From NCBI RefSeq assembly GCF_032062135.1, contig NC_092860.1, positions 69,610,569-69,674,568 of the forward strand: a DNA stretch of 64,000 bases, in the 5' to 3' direction. The stretch's first letter is position 1, and each line of letters opens with the position of its first letter. The position numbers and the translations under genes were made by a program. The notes under the pieces were generated by a model. It saw only the letters and a list, made by a program, of their open reading frames with translations. It was not told the DNA's origin and did not search any database. This document shows positions 34,471 to 49,200 of the stretch, one piece after another. This DNA is from Pyxicephalus adspersus (Eukaryota > Chordata > Amphibia > Anura > Pyxicephalidae).

Positions 34471-36624
34471 CTAGTAGGAAGAAAAAAAAAATGTATTTTA
34501 AAACCTGAGTTGTTCAATCCTCTACAGTTTTATCAGTAACTATCACAGTTGTACTATATTCCTCAAACCAGATTTATACTCCACCCAGGCATATTCCCTG
34601 ATTATTTTAATTTAGATTTGCAACTTTTGAAGAATGGAAACCATGTAGAGATTTAAAGAAAAAACTGTTACAAAAAGTAGTCATTTAGTAGTCAAAAGTA
34701 CAGCATATATAGGTGGCTGATAAAGGTAACAAGAAAAGCACTTCCTAACTCAAGCAAGTCTAAAACTACTTTTGGCTTAGTTTTAAAGGCAAGTTTTAAA
34801 GCTTTAGAAATCACTGCCACAATGTTCCAGTAAAATCAGCAGGGCAGTATCCAAGTCATCTTAGTTTTGCTTTAATTTCAAAAGAGCCTACCATACTGTC
34901 CTGTAGTCAAGTCAGCATTTCTCTTTGTTTGCCCTATGAGTCCTGAAATTGAAATAGAGCTTGGGTTTTCTTTCTTTGTAGACTGAAGATTGGACACCAT
35001 CAATAATTAATTATTCTTGTAAATTGTCACTCTGCAATTGATAATAAGAATGTTGTTATAATTGTTTGAAAACAATTGACATATTTATGATATTTTTGTC
35101 TTGTTTTCTTTTATTTTTTGTATATAGTTTGATATAGGGAAATATACAACAATATATATGGTTTGATGATTTTATATATATATTTTTTTAATATACTTTG
35201 GTTTAAAAAAAAATCTTTTTTGTGTTCAAAGCATATTTTCCACAAATTACTTCTTTCCTAAATTTAGGCTTTTAACAGTTTATAGTGTATATCTGTCTCT
35301 TCCAGATTTGAAACCTATTTACATAATTTAGGAGAAACCTGTAATATATTCTATCTACTCCAATGAAATGAATGGGGTTGGAACGATACTTGAGTGGGTT
35401 TTGTACCTTTGATTAGTTTGTTATTTAAGTTTTTGTACCACCTAATAATACATACGTACACTTATGTACATACGTATACTGCCTTGGCTATGTGCCAGGA
35501 TTCTGCTGTAGAACCAATAATAAAATTTGCCATATCAAAGCAGGGACTTAACTGTATGTTTAAAGAGGACAACCTCTTTACATGCAAACTCATCCTAGCT
35601 GGTCACATTTAAAGGTGAAGTTTTAAGATTTTTAAGTTTCTTAAACAGTTGAAATTAAAGAACAACCCACAGAGACCAAGCAAAACAAAACAGACCATTT
35701 CATATTTAAGAAAAACAGTATCAAAAAACAAAAACAAAACAAAAAAATATAGAATAAAAAAACACTTGGGCAAGAACAAAAATCAAAGCGTTAGGGGAGG
35801 AAAGGAAGAGGGTGCAAGTATTTCATAAAGTGAGGCAGAAATGAAGGGGTTCATTAAACAATATCATCATTTAGGGATAATAGAACATTCAGATATTCCT
35901 GGGGAAACCAGAAAGGTCAGCAAGTAAAACAATCAGTTTCTAAATTGCTTCTCTGTGCCTTTTCAAGGATGAGGTCTACCATTAGCATAAATGTATTAAA
36001 ACGATCAGATTCTCATGAAATGGTATTATAGTTCTGATAAACTCTATAGAATTTATCAGGTTATCATACACATCATACACATCAGGTGGATCTGCCCCCT
36101 AACTCCTAATCTATGGAGCTTAAAGTTTAATACTTATACCTCTATTACCTCTTACACGAGATGAAGCCTATTTTTTGACACCAACCTCCATAAAAACTGT
36201 TACAATTGATTTTCAACTTAGCATCTGAAGAAGCTTCTAACAAAAGACTACATTGTTTCTTCATTTAGGCTGCCAGAACAGTTATTCTGTAATACTGCAA
36301 ACCAGCTCATACCTCCCTGAACTATTAAAGGGATAAAGGAACTTGAGAATAAAGTTGCGCTATCTGCTACTTCATGTCTATTATATAATAATTACCCACA
36401 ACTCAAAAATATGGAAACATTGAAACCTTTTCATAGATTTCAAGCAATTCCAGACATTATGGTCTTAAAGATGGCAAAACCTACCTTGTTGCATTGCCTT
36501 CTTTAACTTATACCAACCTGCCTTATTTAGCACAACGTTGGACATCCTCCTATCCTAAACTAACCTCATAATTCTTCTCTCCTTTCTGTTCTCCATTATT
36601 TTCTGGCTCTATTTGTTTTGTTTT

Positions 36625-36663
<39 letters not shown>

Positions 36664-39600
36664 TTTTTTTTTTTATCTTCTATTTTTTTTTTTTTTTTCC
36701 CCCCCCCCCCCCCCAAGCTTCCTACTAATCTTATTGTGATTTCTCCAAAACAATTATTTTTTTGATTTGGAAGAACATGCGGCTGAGGAATACAATCTAA
36801 TTTTGACATCTTAATGCCTTGAACCCAGTGGGTACCTCATCTGTCTCACCTTAAGCATTTCCCATCATTGTCACATTTTGCATAATGTAAATCACTGTCT
36901 TTCAATTCAGTGTAGTCGTCGGATATTGTTAAACCAGTCTTCCAAACAAACATTTATGATAACAAAAAACATCTTTAATAGAAACATAAAATAGTACTAT
37001 TCAGAATCTTACCAAATGTCAAAAGTTAGGCTTTAATAGTCCCAGTAATCAATCCTTTTGCAACAGCAACCACCACCTTGGCTTCCTTTTTTTTATAGTT
37101 GTGTGCAGCCACTGTAAACTTTTTATAATTACCACCCTCTAAATCATGGACAAATGCCTGTACAGAACATTCCTTAGGAGACTTTTTGTACAGGAATGTA
37201 GCAGATTCCCTAAGCACCCAATGAATTTAAGAGTTACACAAACCCATTGGTATGTACAAAGGCTCAGGGAGGAGGGACAAGTTGTTTTTTTCAGTGTCCA
37301 CAGACTCACTAAACACCGCCCCATAAGTGAACAGGTGGTGGTCCTTCAGGTTGCTCAGAACAAGGAGAAGCTGCCAGTAGTGTCCTCCAAACCTTAATCT
37401 GAAGCAAGGTTCAGCCTTTTAGCCGTTGCTAGAAAGGAATCTAAACCAGGTAACACATTTTACTATACAGATATGAGTGATTTAACAGGGATTCTTTCAA
37501 TCTCAGGTTTAAAAAGCCTACCTAGCCCTTATAAACTAATTGGATATTAACCCCCCTACCGGTAATCCCGAGTGTGACTCGGGGTGGCTTTTACTTGCAA
37601 AAATCGGTAATCCTGAGTCACACTCGGGGTAACTTTAAGAGCCCCCCTTACCTTTGCCCCACGCTCCAGCGCTGATCCGATGGTCCTGGTGTGATGCCCG
37701 GGCGGGAAATTTAAAAGCAGATTACTGAAATTTAAAAGCAGATTACTGAGTAATCTGCTTTTAAATAGCACCCGGGTCCTGGCCACGCTGCTGCCGGAAT
37801 TTGCTATTGCTGCTGGCATCTGCAGTGAGATGTAAAGCACAATGCAGAAATCCTGCATTGTGCTTTGCATCTCTCTGGAGATGCGAGCAGCAGCTCCAGC
37901 GTCTGTGTGCCTGTGTGAGGCAGGGCAGGGAAATCCCCACTCACATCACCCCGGAGGATGAGTCATCTTCCGGGTGATGTAAAAAAAAAAAAAAAAAAAA
38001 AAAATTAAATGCTGGGTTAAACTGTGACTTTACCTTTTGTCTTCCATGGTTGTACAGGCTACTCTCCAGTCCAGAACTCACAACATGCAGTAAAAGAAGC
38101 ACTAAATTAAAGCCTGCAACATTTCTTGGCTGGAAGATTTAGAACAGTCATCTAGACTTTCCTCCTCAGGCTAACTAAACTTAGCCTTGTATTTTATTAA
38201 TTAGATAGGGGAACATACATTATTTGCATTAGGGCTGAGGGCTCTTTAAAAGAGTATGGAGGCAAGGTGCATCATGTTTTTAGGAAGTCACATACAGCAA
38301 ACTGCAGGCCTCTACAGCAAGCCATGATATGCCTACATTGCATAGAATAGGACCAAGAAAGGACCTTACATGTTAAAAATAATGAATGAAATAAAAATAA
38401 AATGTTATTCAAAAATGTAATATAATAATGGCAGGGGTAGGAAGTATCAAGAGAAAGCAACATAATAACAAATTACACTTTAGCTTTAATTACCATGGAC
38501 CTGGCACTGGTAGCAGGGGAACATGCAAAATTGAATTGTTACTAAAAATGGAGAAGAGAATTCTTACAGCTTTGCCAATTATTTGAGAGGGGATTTACTT
38601 CTATTTGGAAATGGTTCCTAACAAAAACTCAAAAATACTAATTTGAAGTATTACCAGGTGAAAATAACGGCTGCAATACAATAAAAAAAATACATTCCTG
38701 TTTTTGGGTGTACAAAACCTTTGCAGTCTTTGGTCGTCTCACTGGTTTACTACTTTGGTTATTTGCATTATCCAACATTTTAAAACAAGCTATATGCTAA
38801 TAATTGCAAACATCAAGTGTAGAAACTGGTAAAAATAAAAGTACACAACACTTAGTATAACATTTTTGCCTTACCTTCCAAAAATGCAAATTCATCAAAA
38901 GCATCAACAGCGTTATCTGAAACAGATAAATAAAAGCATTGTTTAAAATTTTGTATACAGTCAAAGTAAAAATATTCTCAGCTACTAATGTAGTTCTTAG
39001 AGTTTAACCCCCCCAATTTATACTAGTATAAAGAATTACAATCAATTCGTTTATAATAAGAGAAATATTTGTAAGTGGGACTTTTAAGGCAATATATATC
39101 AAAAATTGTAAAAAAACAAAAACTTTTTTGATACAAGATATACAATTACAAACGGCACGCATTAAAACGTGTGTACTACCTCTATACACAAAGAGAGGCA
39201 ACAGATCCAGACAGGACCCACGGGAGAATCATGACACCATTATTGGTGTCTAAGTCTCCCCAAAGCCCAGCCCCACTTTCCATCTGTGGGTCAGCTGGCT
39301 GTCCAGTTAACAGGTGGTATAATAATTCCCACCTAAGGACGCTACCAATAGGACTGACCCTATACCGATTATCCCCTGGTTATCTTTTCCCATTCCTTTT
39401 TTTGGTATGTTTTTCACTGTACTTTTTGTTTGTTGTACTTCTGCTCCCTGCTTCATTGGTGTGCTGCTATCTCATTTGTGCCCCTCCTGGTACATTCCGG
39501 TCTGTTGGTGGATTCACTTTTGCGATCCATGCACCTCCCTGATGTGTGGAGCACAGCGTGCGTTTCACCCTGTAAGACCAGAAGTCAACCTCCCTGTGCG

Positions 39601-40222
39601 GACGTCATCACCTCAGACGTGATGGAACGTAGTGAGTATAAAGGGAGGACGTCTATCCTGCGGCTCTTTATGAAGCCACTTTTTCTGGGGATATCATGGG
39701 TGGCCCCCCCTTTCCTGTGGACATAGTAATCTTATCTACAAAAAAAAAAAAAAAAAGTAGTACAGTAGTACATCCTTACTTGGTGGATTTTTAAAATTTA
39801 TTTATAATACACTACCCTTTGTAATGCTTGATTTATTCAATCAATTAATTTAAAAAGAGTAACACCTTTTAGTCATTTGAAAGGATTTCCTACTTTTATA
39901 TTGGATTACAACTATACCATATATAATGTCTTAATTTTACATTATCAAAACATGGGCACTAATATATTATATATATATACGTACATACACACACGCCTTC
40001 CTCTTGCAGCACCCACGGACATCTGGCACAGTTCCAGGGAGCAGGAACATCTCAACATGTAGTATAGTATAGCAACTTAACAGCTGTTTTGAGAGAACAG
40101 CGCCATCAAAACATAAGTGCCAAACAGTGTACTAAAGTCCTTGCATTGAAAATGTGCTCTGAAATTCATGCCAGAAAACTGAAAACTGGATTATCGATGG
40201 CCGGATTTTTGATAGTCAACCT

Positions 40223-40277
<55 letters not shown>

Positions 40278-43200
40278 ATCTATCTATCTCCTTGCAGCTG
40301 TTACCCTATTATCATCTCATAGGCTTGACATCTAATGAACTAGTGCACATAATACATCTTCCAATATTTTTGGATATACTTTCTGGAGCTGTTTATGGGG
40401 TGTTTTCCCCTCCTGTGTGCCATGGGCATTTCCTCCACCTTTTGTGCTCATTGCTACATCATGTTAAGTTCCACCAACGTTTTGTGAATTTGGTGGTATG
40501 CATCATAACATTATATTTTTTACTATACAAAAGTATTTTAGTGAATAACGAAAATTAAATAGGTAACAGTTTCATTGTTTTTATTCTTTGTATCATGTTG
40601 TAATGCTGCCATACCTAATACCTGTATAAACTGAATCCCTGAGAATGCGGATTTTATCTGCAAAACGTGTCGGATTATTACAGCATACCAATAACCTGTA
40701 CTAACTTAGGTGATATGAACATATGCAGCTTTTAATTTGCATCTGTTGCCTCTCTGTGTATAGAGGACATTTAAATGTGTGCATCTTGTATCAATAAAGT
40801 TTTTGTTTTTATACAATAATTTAATGATATATATATACTGCCTTAAAAGTGCCACTTTCAAATATTTCTCTTATTATCCTAAATAGGGAAATTGGCAATT
40901 AGTGTAGTGTATGAGATCTGACGATACCTTTGTAACCAGTTCGTATATATTTTGTATATGACCATCTCCTCTGAAGCTTCCCCTACTTCTTCCATTTGTA
41001 GCTCAGGTGACATACAGCCTGCTTCAAGAAAAAACACTTGCACACACAGAAAGAAGTTGCACCCTTTTCCTTATATGCAAGTCAGTTTGAAAAATGTGTT
41101 TGATTTGTTGGGACTTGATTTAGGCATACATTGAGAACATGTACAATGGGCTGGTCCGAAAGATATGTACACATTTTTGTAAATGGTTTAATACATACTA
41201 AATAAATTGTGTTGGTTTTTTAGCTTGTATAAATGAACCTGTCTCCTTTACTTGCAAATAGAAAAAGCAGCAGTTAAAACAGTAACCTAGCAACAGTAGC
41301 ATCTGGAAACAGTAGGAGCTTTAGATGTGAACAACAAGTGTTTGGTGCAAAAAACCTGTAGGGAGCGAGATCATAGCCCCAGCTGAACTTCAGTACATGG
41401 AGGAAAGTAATTGTGTGTGGAAGAGATCTAGTGATTTGTGGATATCTGCAATGGCAGTAGGTGGTAGCAGGGCAGAAGTTACATGTATGAAGGAAAAAAT
41501 TAAACTGAATGCAGTTAAAAAAAAAAAAGACTTGAAAGACTGTTACCAGGAAGTCATCTTCCAGGAAGGTAGAACTGGACAAGAAAAAAAAAAAAAAAAA
41601 AAAAAGTTAGTTCTACGCAGGGGCTTTCTGCTGGGCGATACACCCACCACACGTGCCTCCTCCACCTCTCATCACCAGTAGCTTGTCATCTGAACAGATG
41701 ACAGCAGGGCACAAGCAGCTCTGTTGTTCAATAAAAAAGCTGCCTGCATATAAGTGGGCGTTTGCAATCCCGAAAGGGCGCGTACAATGATGTCATTGGC
41801 AGCACTGTGATAGCTGTGTGTGTGTAAAAACTGCATGTCATAATCTGCAGCCTAACAACTCGCTGTGTACAAACCTTCAAACCTCCTAAACTGTTGGTTG
41901 TAACAACCTGAAATTGCAGGGTACACAGGAGACCCTCATAACTACTAATAACCAAAATTCCAGCCCCCCAGCTTTGAAGATTTTCAATATATAGGATCAC
42001 AGGTTTAAATACTTGTGAAAGTTAAACATTAGGGTTGCTGTTTCAAAAGCAAATGCTACTAGGAGCCGGAAATTGAAAATACAAATTGGGGACCCCTGGG
42101 GCCATTCACATAGCAAGGAGCATTGAGATGGGGCCTGTAAATTTACACCTACCTGTCAAAAAATTATAACTTTCATGGTATTCTACCCTGTCCACTTCCC
42201 TTCTTTAAACCCCAATTTCTCTGGAACAGGTGAACAAAAATGTAGGTGATAGTGGGACACTTGTAGCCAACATCCGTAAAAAATTTTTTAGGGGATGTTA
42301 GCCACAGATGTTCCCCACCTACACCTACATTTTTGGTTTCCTACACCTCCCAATTCCAGAGAAATTGGTGTTCAAGTGTTAGAAGTGGACAGTAATATGT
42401 GTAACAGGGCAGTGCTCTTTGATGGGTATAGTTGTTCATGTTCTGATGATGCCATGGGAAATAAATTTTAAGGGGGAGCCAATGCTTCCCCAGGGGTCCA
42501 ATTTCAGGCTTCTATGTGCACTTCATTTTAAAACAGCAACCTCAATTGTCAAATTAAATGTTTTTAAATTTGTGACCACTATATTCTGAAATTCTTTAAA
42601 GCTGGGAGCCCAAATATTGGTTACTAGTCGCTATGAAGGTTCTTAAGGACCAACAGTTTGGAAGATATGAAGGTTTGCACAGAAAGAGTTGTTAGGCTGC
42701 AGAAACAGCTATCACACTGTGCTGTCCCACCTCCATCAGATAACACGTGCTCTGCAGTGATGGTAGGGGAACAAAAGAAGTCCGCCCTCATCTGCTTATC
42801 ACGTGTTCACACTTTCTATCTTCACCGCTACGGCGGTAACTACAGGGAGAGCCCGCAGTCTTCTGGCAAAATCGCATCACATATCCCACGAGAGTGTGGG
42901 CTGCTCCTTCTACATCATCAGGGGCTTTCCTAAAATGAAAACATAAAAATGCTCAATCTCACGCACAGTGAGATCTGCATTTTTTTATGTTTACATTTTC
43001 AGGAAGACTCGTCACCCAATTAGGCGATGGAATGGTGGGGGCCAGAAAGAAGACAGAAGCCGAGCCAGCGTGGGACTCACTGCATGAACTGGTGCCTCTT
43101 GCCAGGAACCACTGCTGCTTGAAAAAACGCTAGGTCTGAAAATGCCTAACAGTTAACACAAAAATCTCAGGTGCCTATCAGATGCCAGTAGTCACTCAGG

Positions 43201-46200
43201 AGTGGTAAATAGCACTTTTTTTTTTTTTTTTTACTGCTAATGTGAACTAAGCCTTGTAAATTGTTACACTAGATTTATTCTACTACTGCATGGGATTACA
43301 CAGGAACACTAGAATGTTGGGTTTCAAAACATGGCACTGAACCATTGGGGTATAATACAAAAAAAAAAAAAGATAGAAAATGGGACATATTAAGGCAGCA
43401 GGCATTAGAAAGTCTGAACAAAAAGCATAAGGGGTAGGTAGAACACCGACAAAATAGGATTACTGAATGATGATGGCCTAAACAACTGGGAGCACTAAAT
43501 TTGCCCCACCCATTTTTTGACCACCTATGGATGGTGCCATGATAATGCCCAGTCCTATTAATGAAGTATCAATGGGCAAGTATTGTGGGTCTATTTTTAA
43601 AATCACTCCATCTAGAAGAATTACTAGGTAAGGTTCTCTAACAGATAAGGCCTGCAGGTCCCATAACCTATAGGCTGTGTGATGACCAAAAAAAAGCACC
43701 CCATTGAACATAGCCTAAGACTTAGTAAGACATGTCATCAAGCTAAAAAAAAATCAAAACTGTGGCCTGCGATGGCAAATGTGCCCCTGGGTCAAAAAGA
43801 ACTAGTTGCGGCCAGATGCCACAGGACATATACACACATTCTTTGGAGATCCAAAAAACATGTCTTCTTGGACTACAACGGGAATATCATGAAAAGAGAC
43901 ATTTAGAACTCTCCTAAAAGCAATCAGGAAACCAAGATTTGAACCGGTTAGACCGCTGCGTGCCTAGCCTATATTACTAAACGTATTATTAGACGAAGTG
44001 AATGGAGGAAAAAAGAAAAAAGGAGGCTTTTTAAGTAGCACTTTCAGAGAATAAACCTTTTTTTAAAACATCATTTTTATTTATTTCTAATGTAAAAATG
44101 ACAATAAAATTGTTGTACAAAGAAAAATGTGATGTGTATAGTAATTATTAATGGAACAATTAAATTGACACTGAATTTTTTCAAGGCTTATAGTGCTACA
44201 AATGTGTAGAAAGAACTGGGGTGGTCACCCATCCCGACGTGTTTCGCCTACATAGGCTTCATCAGGGGATTTTTTGGGGGACCAACTAGCAACTAAAAAA
44301 AGAAACAGTATCATAGAACATAATTTACAACAATAGTGAAATCATTATATAATTTAATTTATAAACTGAAGAAATTTGGTTTCCAATTTATTAAATAATA
44401 TTGGTTAGATACTGTGACACGTGAATGTAAGGTATGTTCAAAATACTAAAACCAACAGCTTGAGGGGTAGCTGCAAAAACAGAAAAAACCCATCCGAGAA
44501 ATTGCTACAATACTAGGAGTGGCAAAATATACAGTTTGGTACATCATGAAAAAGAAACAAAGCACTGGTGAACTCAGCAACGCCAAAAGACCTGGTCGTC
44601 CACAGAAGACAACAGCGGTGGATGATCGCAGAATTAGCCAACCAAGCGAACAACACTCTCCAGGAGGTAGGCGTATCGATATCCAAGTCTACCATAAAGA
44701 AAAGACTGCATGAAACTAAATACAGAGAGTGCACTTGAAAGGTGCAAGCCACTCATAAGCCTCAAGAAAAGAAAGGCTAGATTGGACTTTGCTCAAAAAC
44801 ATCTAATAAAAAGCCAGCACAGTTCTAGAAAAACATTCTTTGGACAGATGAAACCAAGATCAACCTTTACCAGAATGATGGCAAGAAAAAAAAAGTATGG
44901 AGAAGGTGTGGAACAGCTCATGATCCAAAGCATACCACATTATCTGTAAAACATGGCGGAAGCAGTGTGATTACTTGGGTGAGCCTGGCTGCCAGCGGCA
45001 CTGGGACACTAGTTATCGATGATGTGACACAGGACAGAGCCTGGCAGAGCATTCAAGGCTTTAGCTCCTCACATTTTATGCTATCTTTTTGTTCAACCCA
45101 CTAAAATAAAGCTAAAAGTCTGCAGTTCAACTGCATCTGAGTTGTTTCATTTAAAATAATTGTGGTAATGTACAGAACCATAATTAGAAAAAAGTTGTCT
45201 CTATCCAAATATTTATGGACTTAACTGTATATAAGGCGAGATGGACCAAGAGCTTGTCTCTAGTGCAAAACCATCCTATTGAATAGTACAGCTAGGTACT
45301 ATTAGTAGTAAACATAGTGAGTCTGTTTTGAGCTAAAGATGAGTAGGCACAGCTGTGTTAATAAACCGGACAATTTTTTGCTACATTTGTGGCAAATATA
45401 CCCGTGTGATCAATGCTAGAACCTAACCAAGAGTGTGAGATTTGCTTACAAGTATTACTTTGAATGTGAAATTAGGGATCAGGTTAAAAGCTGGGCACCT
45501 CATATCTGCTGTCAGGTGTGTTACATTGGCCTAACACAACGGTTGAATAGGAAAAGGAATAAAATGCCTTCTGCTGTGCCTATGGTTTGGTGTGAGCCAA
45601 AGGACTATCACTCAGACTTCTACTTCTGTATGAGTAAAATTGCTGGGTTTTCGAAGAAGACGAAGTCAAAAATCGTCTATCCCGATTGTGATTCTGCTCT
45701 GAAGCCAGTGCCACATGATGCAGAGAATCCAGTGCCGGTCCCTCCTACATCTGTTGTTACTGACAGTGACATGTCGGAATAGGAACAGGAGGATGATGTC
45801 GGTGTTAAAAAATGTTATGAACCCCAATTTAAAGAGGGTAAGCCACATTTTTTAAGCCATCAAAGAGAAGTCTGAAATGTTAGCCTCCGGATTAAAGGAT
45901 TGAAATTTGCTACAAAAACGAACGACAACTTCACACTTCTATCATCTTCACAAAAAGTTTGCAGGTTATTACAAGCTGTAAAACGACATTTGTTCCGGAA
46001 CTGACGTGAGTGGTCTGATGATGGAGTTAGATTGCGAATACGTACCAGAGCAGTGTAGATTGTTCATAGACTCGAGCAAAGCAAGTTTGCAAGCTGTATT
46101 GCTGCATAAAGGTAACAAAAAACCTTCTGTTACTCTTGCTCATGCGGAGGGAACGAAAAAGACATACGAATCCCTGGAGGTCATTTTGAAATTGATTTAC

Positions 46201-49200
46201 TATTCAGAACACAAGTGGAACGTTTGTGGTGACCTGAAGGTGGTGGCATTCCTTCTTGGCCTGCAATTGGGATATACAAAATATATGTGCTTTCTGTGCC
46301 TGTGGAACAGTCGTGATGACAGCAACCATTACAAAGTGAAAGACTGGCCACCCAGACCTGAACACACGGTTGGCCAGTACAATGTGAAGCATAAATCACT
46401 CATTGATCCAGAAAGTTTACTTTCCGCACTTTATATTGAACTTGGATTAACTTGAACTTGTGAACAACATGTTAACAGCATACCATCAACTTGGCTGCCG
46501 AATGTCACTTAAAATTCATATCTTACATTCTCATTTAGACTTCTTCCCACAAAACTTGGTTGATGTGAGTGATGAACAAGGGAAGAGGTTCCACCAGGAC
46601 ATTTCTGTTATGGAAACAAGATATCAAGGTCGGTGCAACCCCAACATGATGGGTGACTACTGCTGGTTTCTGCAACTGGAGACAGCGGAGAGCCACAAAC
46701 GCAAAAGTAGGTGCCTGAAACACTTCTGAAGTGTACATGTGTGTTGTGTGTGAATTATGTGTAATTGTATATGTTGTTGCAACATAAAACTACGTTTTCA
46801 TAATGTCATGGAACTTTGAGGCAAAAGTTAAGTTATGTATAGAAATTACATAGTAACTGCAGAACGAGAGACTGTAGCTATTCGCCTCTATACGCGTAAT
46901 TAAAAGCTCCTGACGTCCTAGGCAGAATCAGACTTCAGATTTGGATTCAGAGCACTTGATTTAGTATACACATGATTAGACCAAGTAGCAGACAATATTT
47001 ATTTTTTTGTGATGCAGTATAATCTCAGATTCACCTGTGCAGGCAACAAATTTCTCCATCTTCAAGAACAGTATCGTAAAAAAAAAAAAAACAGACTCCA
47101 ACAATGTCCAGGACACATGTAGATAGTGGGAGTCGCTGGCAAAAGTGTGATACTGCTTCGTGCCAGAAGTGAAATTGCACATATGAAAACAAAGCCTGGA
47201 ACACATACCCCATTCTCTAGTATTTCCATCCACCCTGGAGCCAGAATGCTTCAGGAAAGCTATAGGTCTATCCCAGTGGCAGAATAAAAAAAAAAAAAAA
47301 AAAAAAGAACATCAGCTATACAAGCAACGGAAACCACAGCCAATGGACTCCATGCCACAGTGGAGATAGAAGATTGGTAACATTGTTCAGATTGTATGTC
47401 CTAATAAGGAAACACAGACATGAAACCAACCTTTTCACAACTAAATATATAAATGGTCCATTTGGAGAACTCCCTTCCCAATTATTCACTTTAAGATTGT
47501 TATAAAGGACAAGAGGGCACTCTTTGTGTCTGGAGGAAAAGAAGCTTAAGCTCCAAATAAGGAAGGGATTCTTTGCTGTAAGGTCTGTGAAAAGGTGGCA
47601 TAGGCTCCCTTAGGAATGGATTTAGCTGGGTTGTAAAGCTTTAAAGTAAATATAAAAGACTGTTGATCCAGGGAAAATCTTATTGCCTCAATCAGGAAGC
47701 AATAATTTTTGCCTTTCTCTGGATAAACTATGCCCACAGGGTTTTTTTTATCTGGGATAGGTTTATTTACCTAGTGGTTGAACTTGATGGACTTATGTCT
47801 ATATTCAAACTGACTTATTATGTAACTATGTAATTTGTATCTGTAGTATGCTATGTATCCCAGATTTCTCTGGTCTAATGTATATTGCGTAAGTTTCAAA
47901 CAGCCAAATTTGCAGTCACCTTTATGTGCCAATCAAAATCAGCACTTTGTGGAAACATTAGTCCCATACTTCTGAATGTCTTTGCAAGCTTTTCTAAAAG
48001 CCCAAAGCACTTTACAATAATTAAAAAAAAAAAAAAATACAAACCTATATCGCGACGCTGCAACGTTTTCCTTTTGTTTCGTTGAGCATACACATATGCA
48101 TCTTTAGCAATTGTTTCTATTAATAATTCCTGTAAAAAAAAAAAAAAAGAAAATAAAACATTTGTAAAAGAAGTCTGTTTATCCAATATTATACAGTGAA
48201 TTTATGCAAGTTTGTTTTACTCAATGACTGGCCTAAAAATAATAAAATTAATAACTACACTCTAGGAAAAGAATCCCTACACAGGTAGTTATAGTACCTA
48301 GACAAATGCTCTTTTTATACTTCTATGGAAAACTCATACCTCTATATTTGAATATGAATACATTCCTGTGCTCTTTTTTTTTTTTTAAGTAGGGGATTTT
48401 AAACAGCATAGTTTTTTTTTTAGCATTCATTTTAATTAAAAAAAAAACAACAAAAAAACAATATTCTATTAATAAAAACACAACAAATTCTTTTGTTAGA
48501 TTAGACTAGTATGATATGCTCTGTTATCTATTACTCCAAATGAAGTGGTAGTAAATAACCCGCTAAAGGTGTCGAGCTTTTGGAGCATTTTCTCTAGGTA
48601 CAGAGCTTGTACTAGAGAAATTGTTGTGGATGTTGTCTAATATTATTAAAACACATACATGATTATTATCTAAGTTTTTTCATCAAATTTAATATGGTAA
48701 TTATAAATCATCTATGCCATTAAAATTCCTTAAATTTCTTTTAAATAATATGGTTATTTAATAAGTCTGTGGCATATGTACAACAGAGTGATATCCCAAA
48801 GCGAAATGTTTAAATGCAAATCCTTTTCACAAAAAGATAAATGCAAATCCCCTTCAGGAAGATAAACCAAGTATTCACTGCCACAGCCGAAAGGATGGGC
48901 TCAGTCACCAAGAATACGTTTTTCATAAATTCTAGTACTGAAAGTGACAGTGGTTCCTAAAACTGCATATAAACTCCACAGAAGCATCTTCAATCATTGA
49001 TACAGTGAGGAAAATAAGTATAAAAACGTCAACATTTTTCTCAGTAAATAGACTTAAAATGGAGCTATTGACATGAAATTTACATTGGATGTCGGTAACA
49101 ATCCAAGAAGTCCACACATACATAGAAATCAAAACAAGTACAACAACAAATTATATGTATTAAAGTGTACTAGCAATGGTAATAATGAAAAAAGGCAGGG

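Noticed and set aside
36609..36809. Minus-strand frame of Gly and Lys
   Set aside because: Translation of the poly-C/poly-T tract.
43935..43975. B-box-like GGTTCAAATC on the minus strand
   Set aside because: The A-box candidate upstream is poor and no cloverleaf forms; likely chance.
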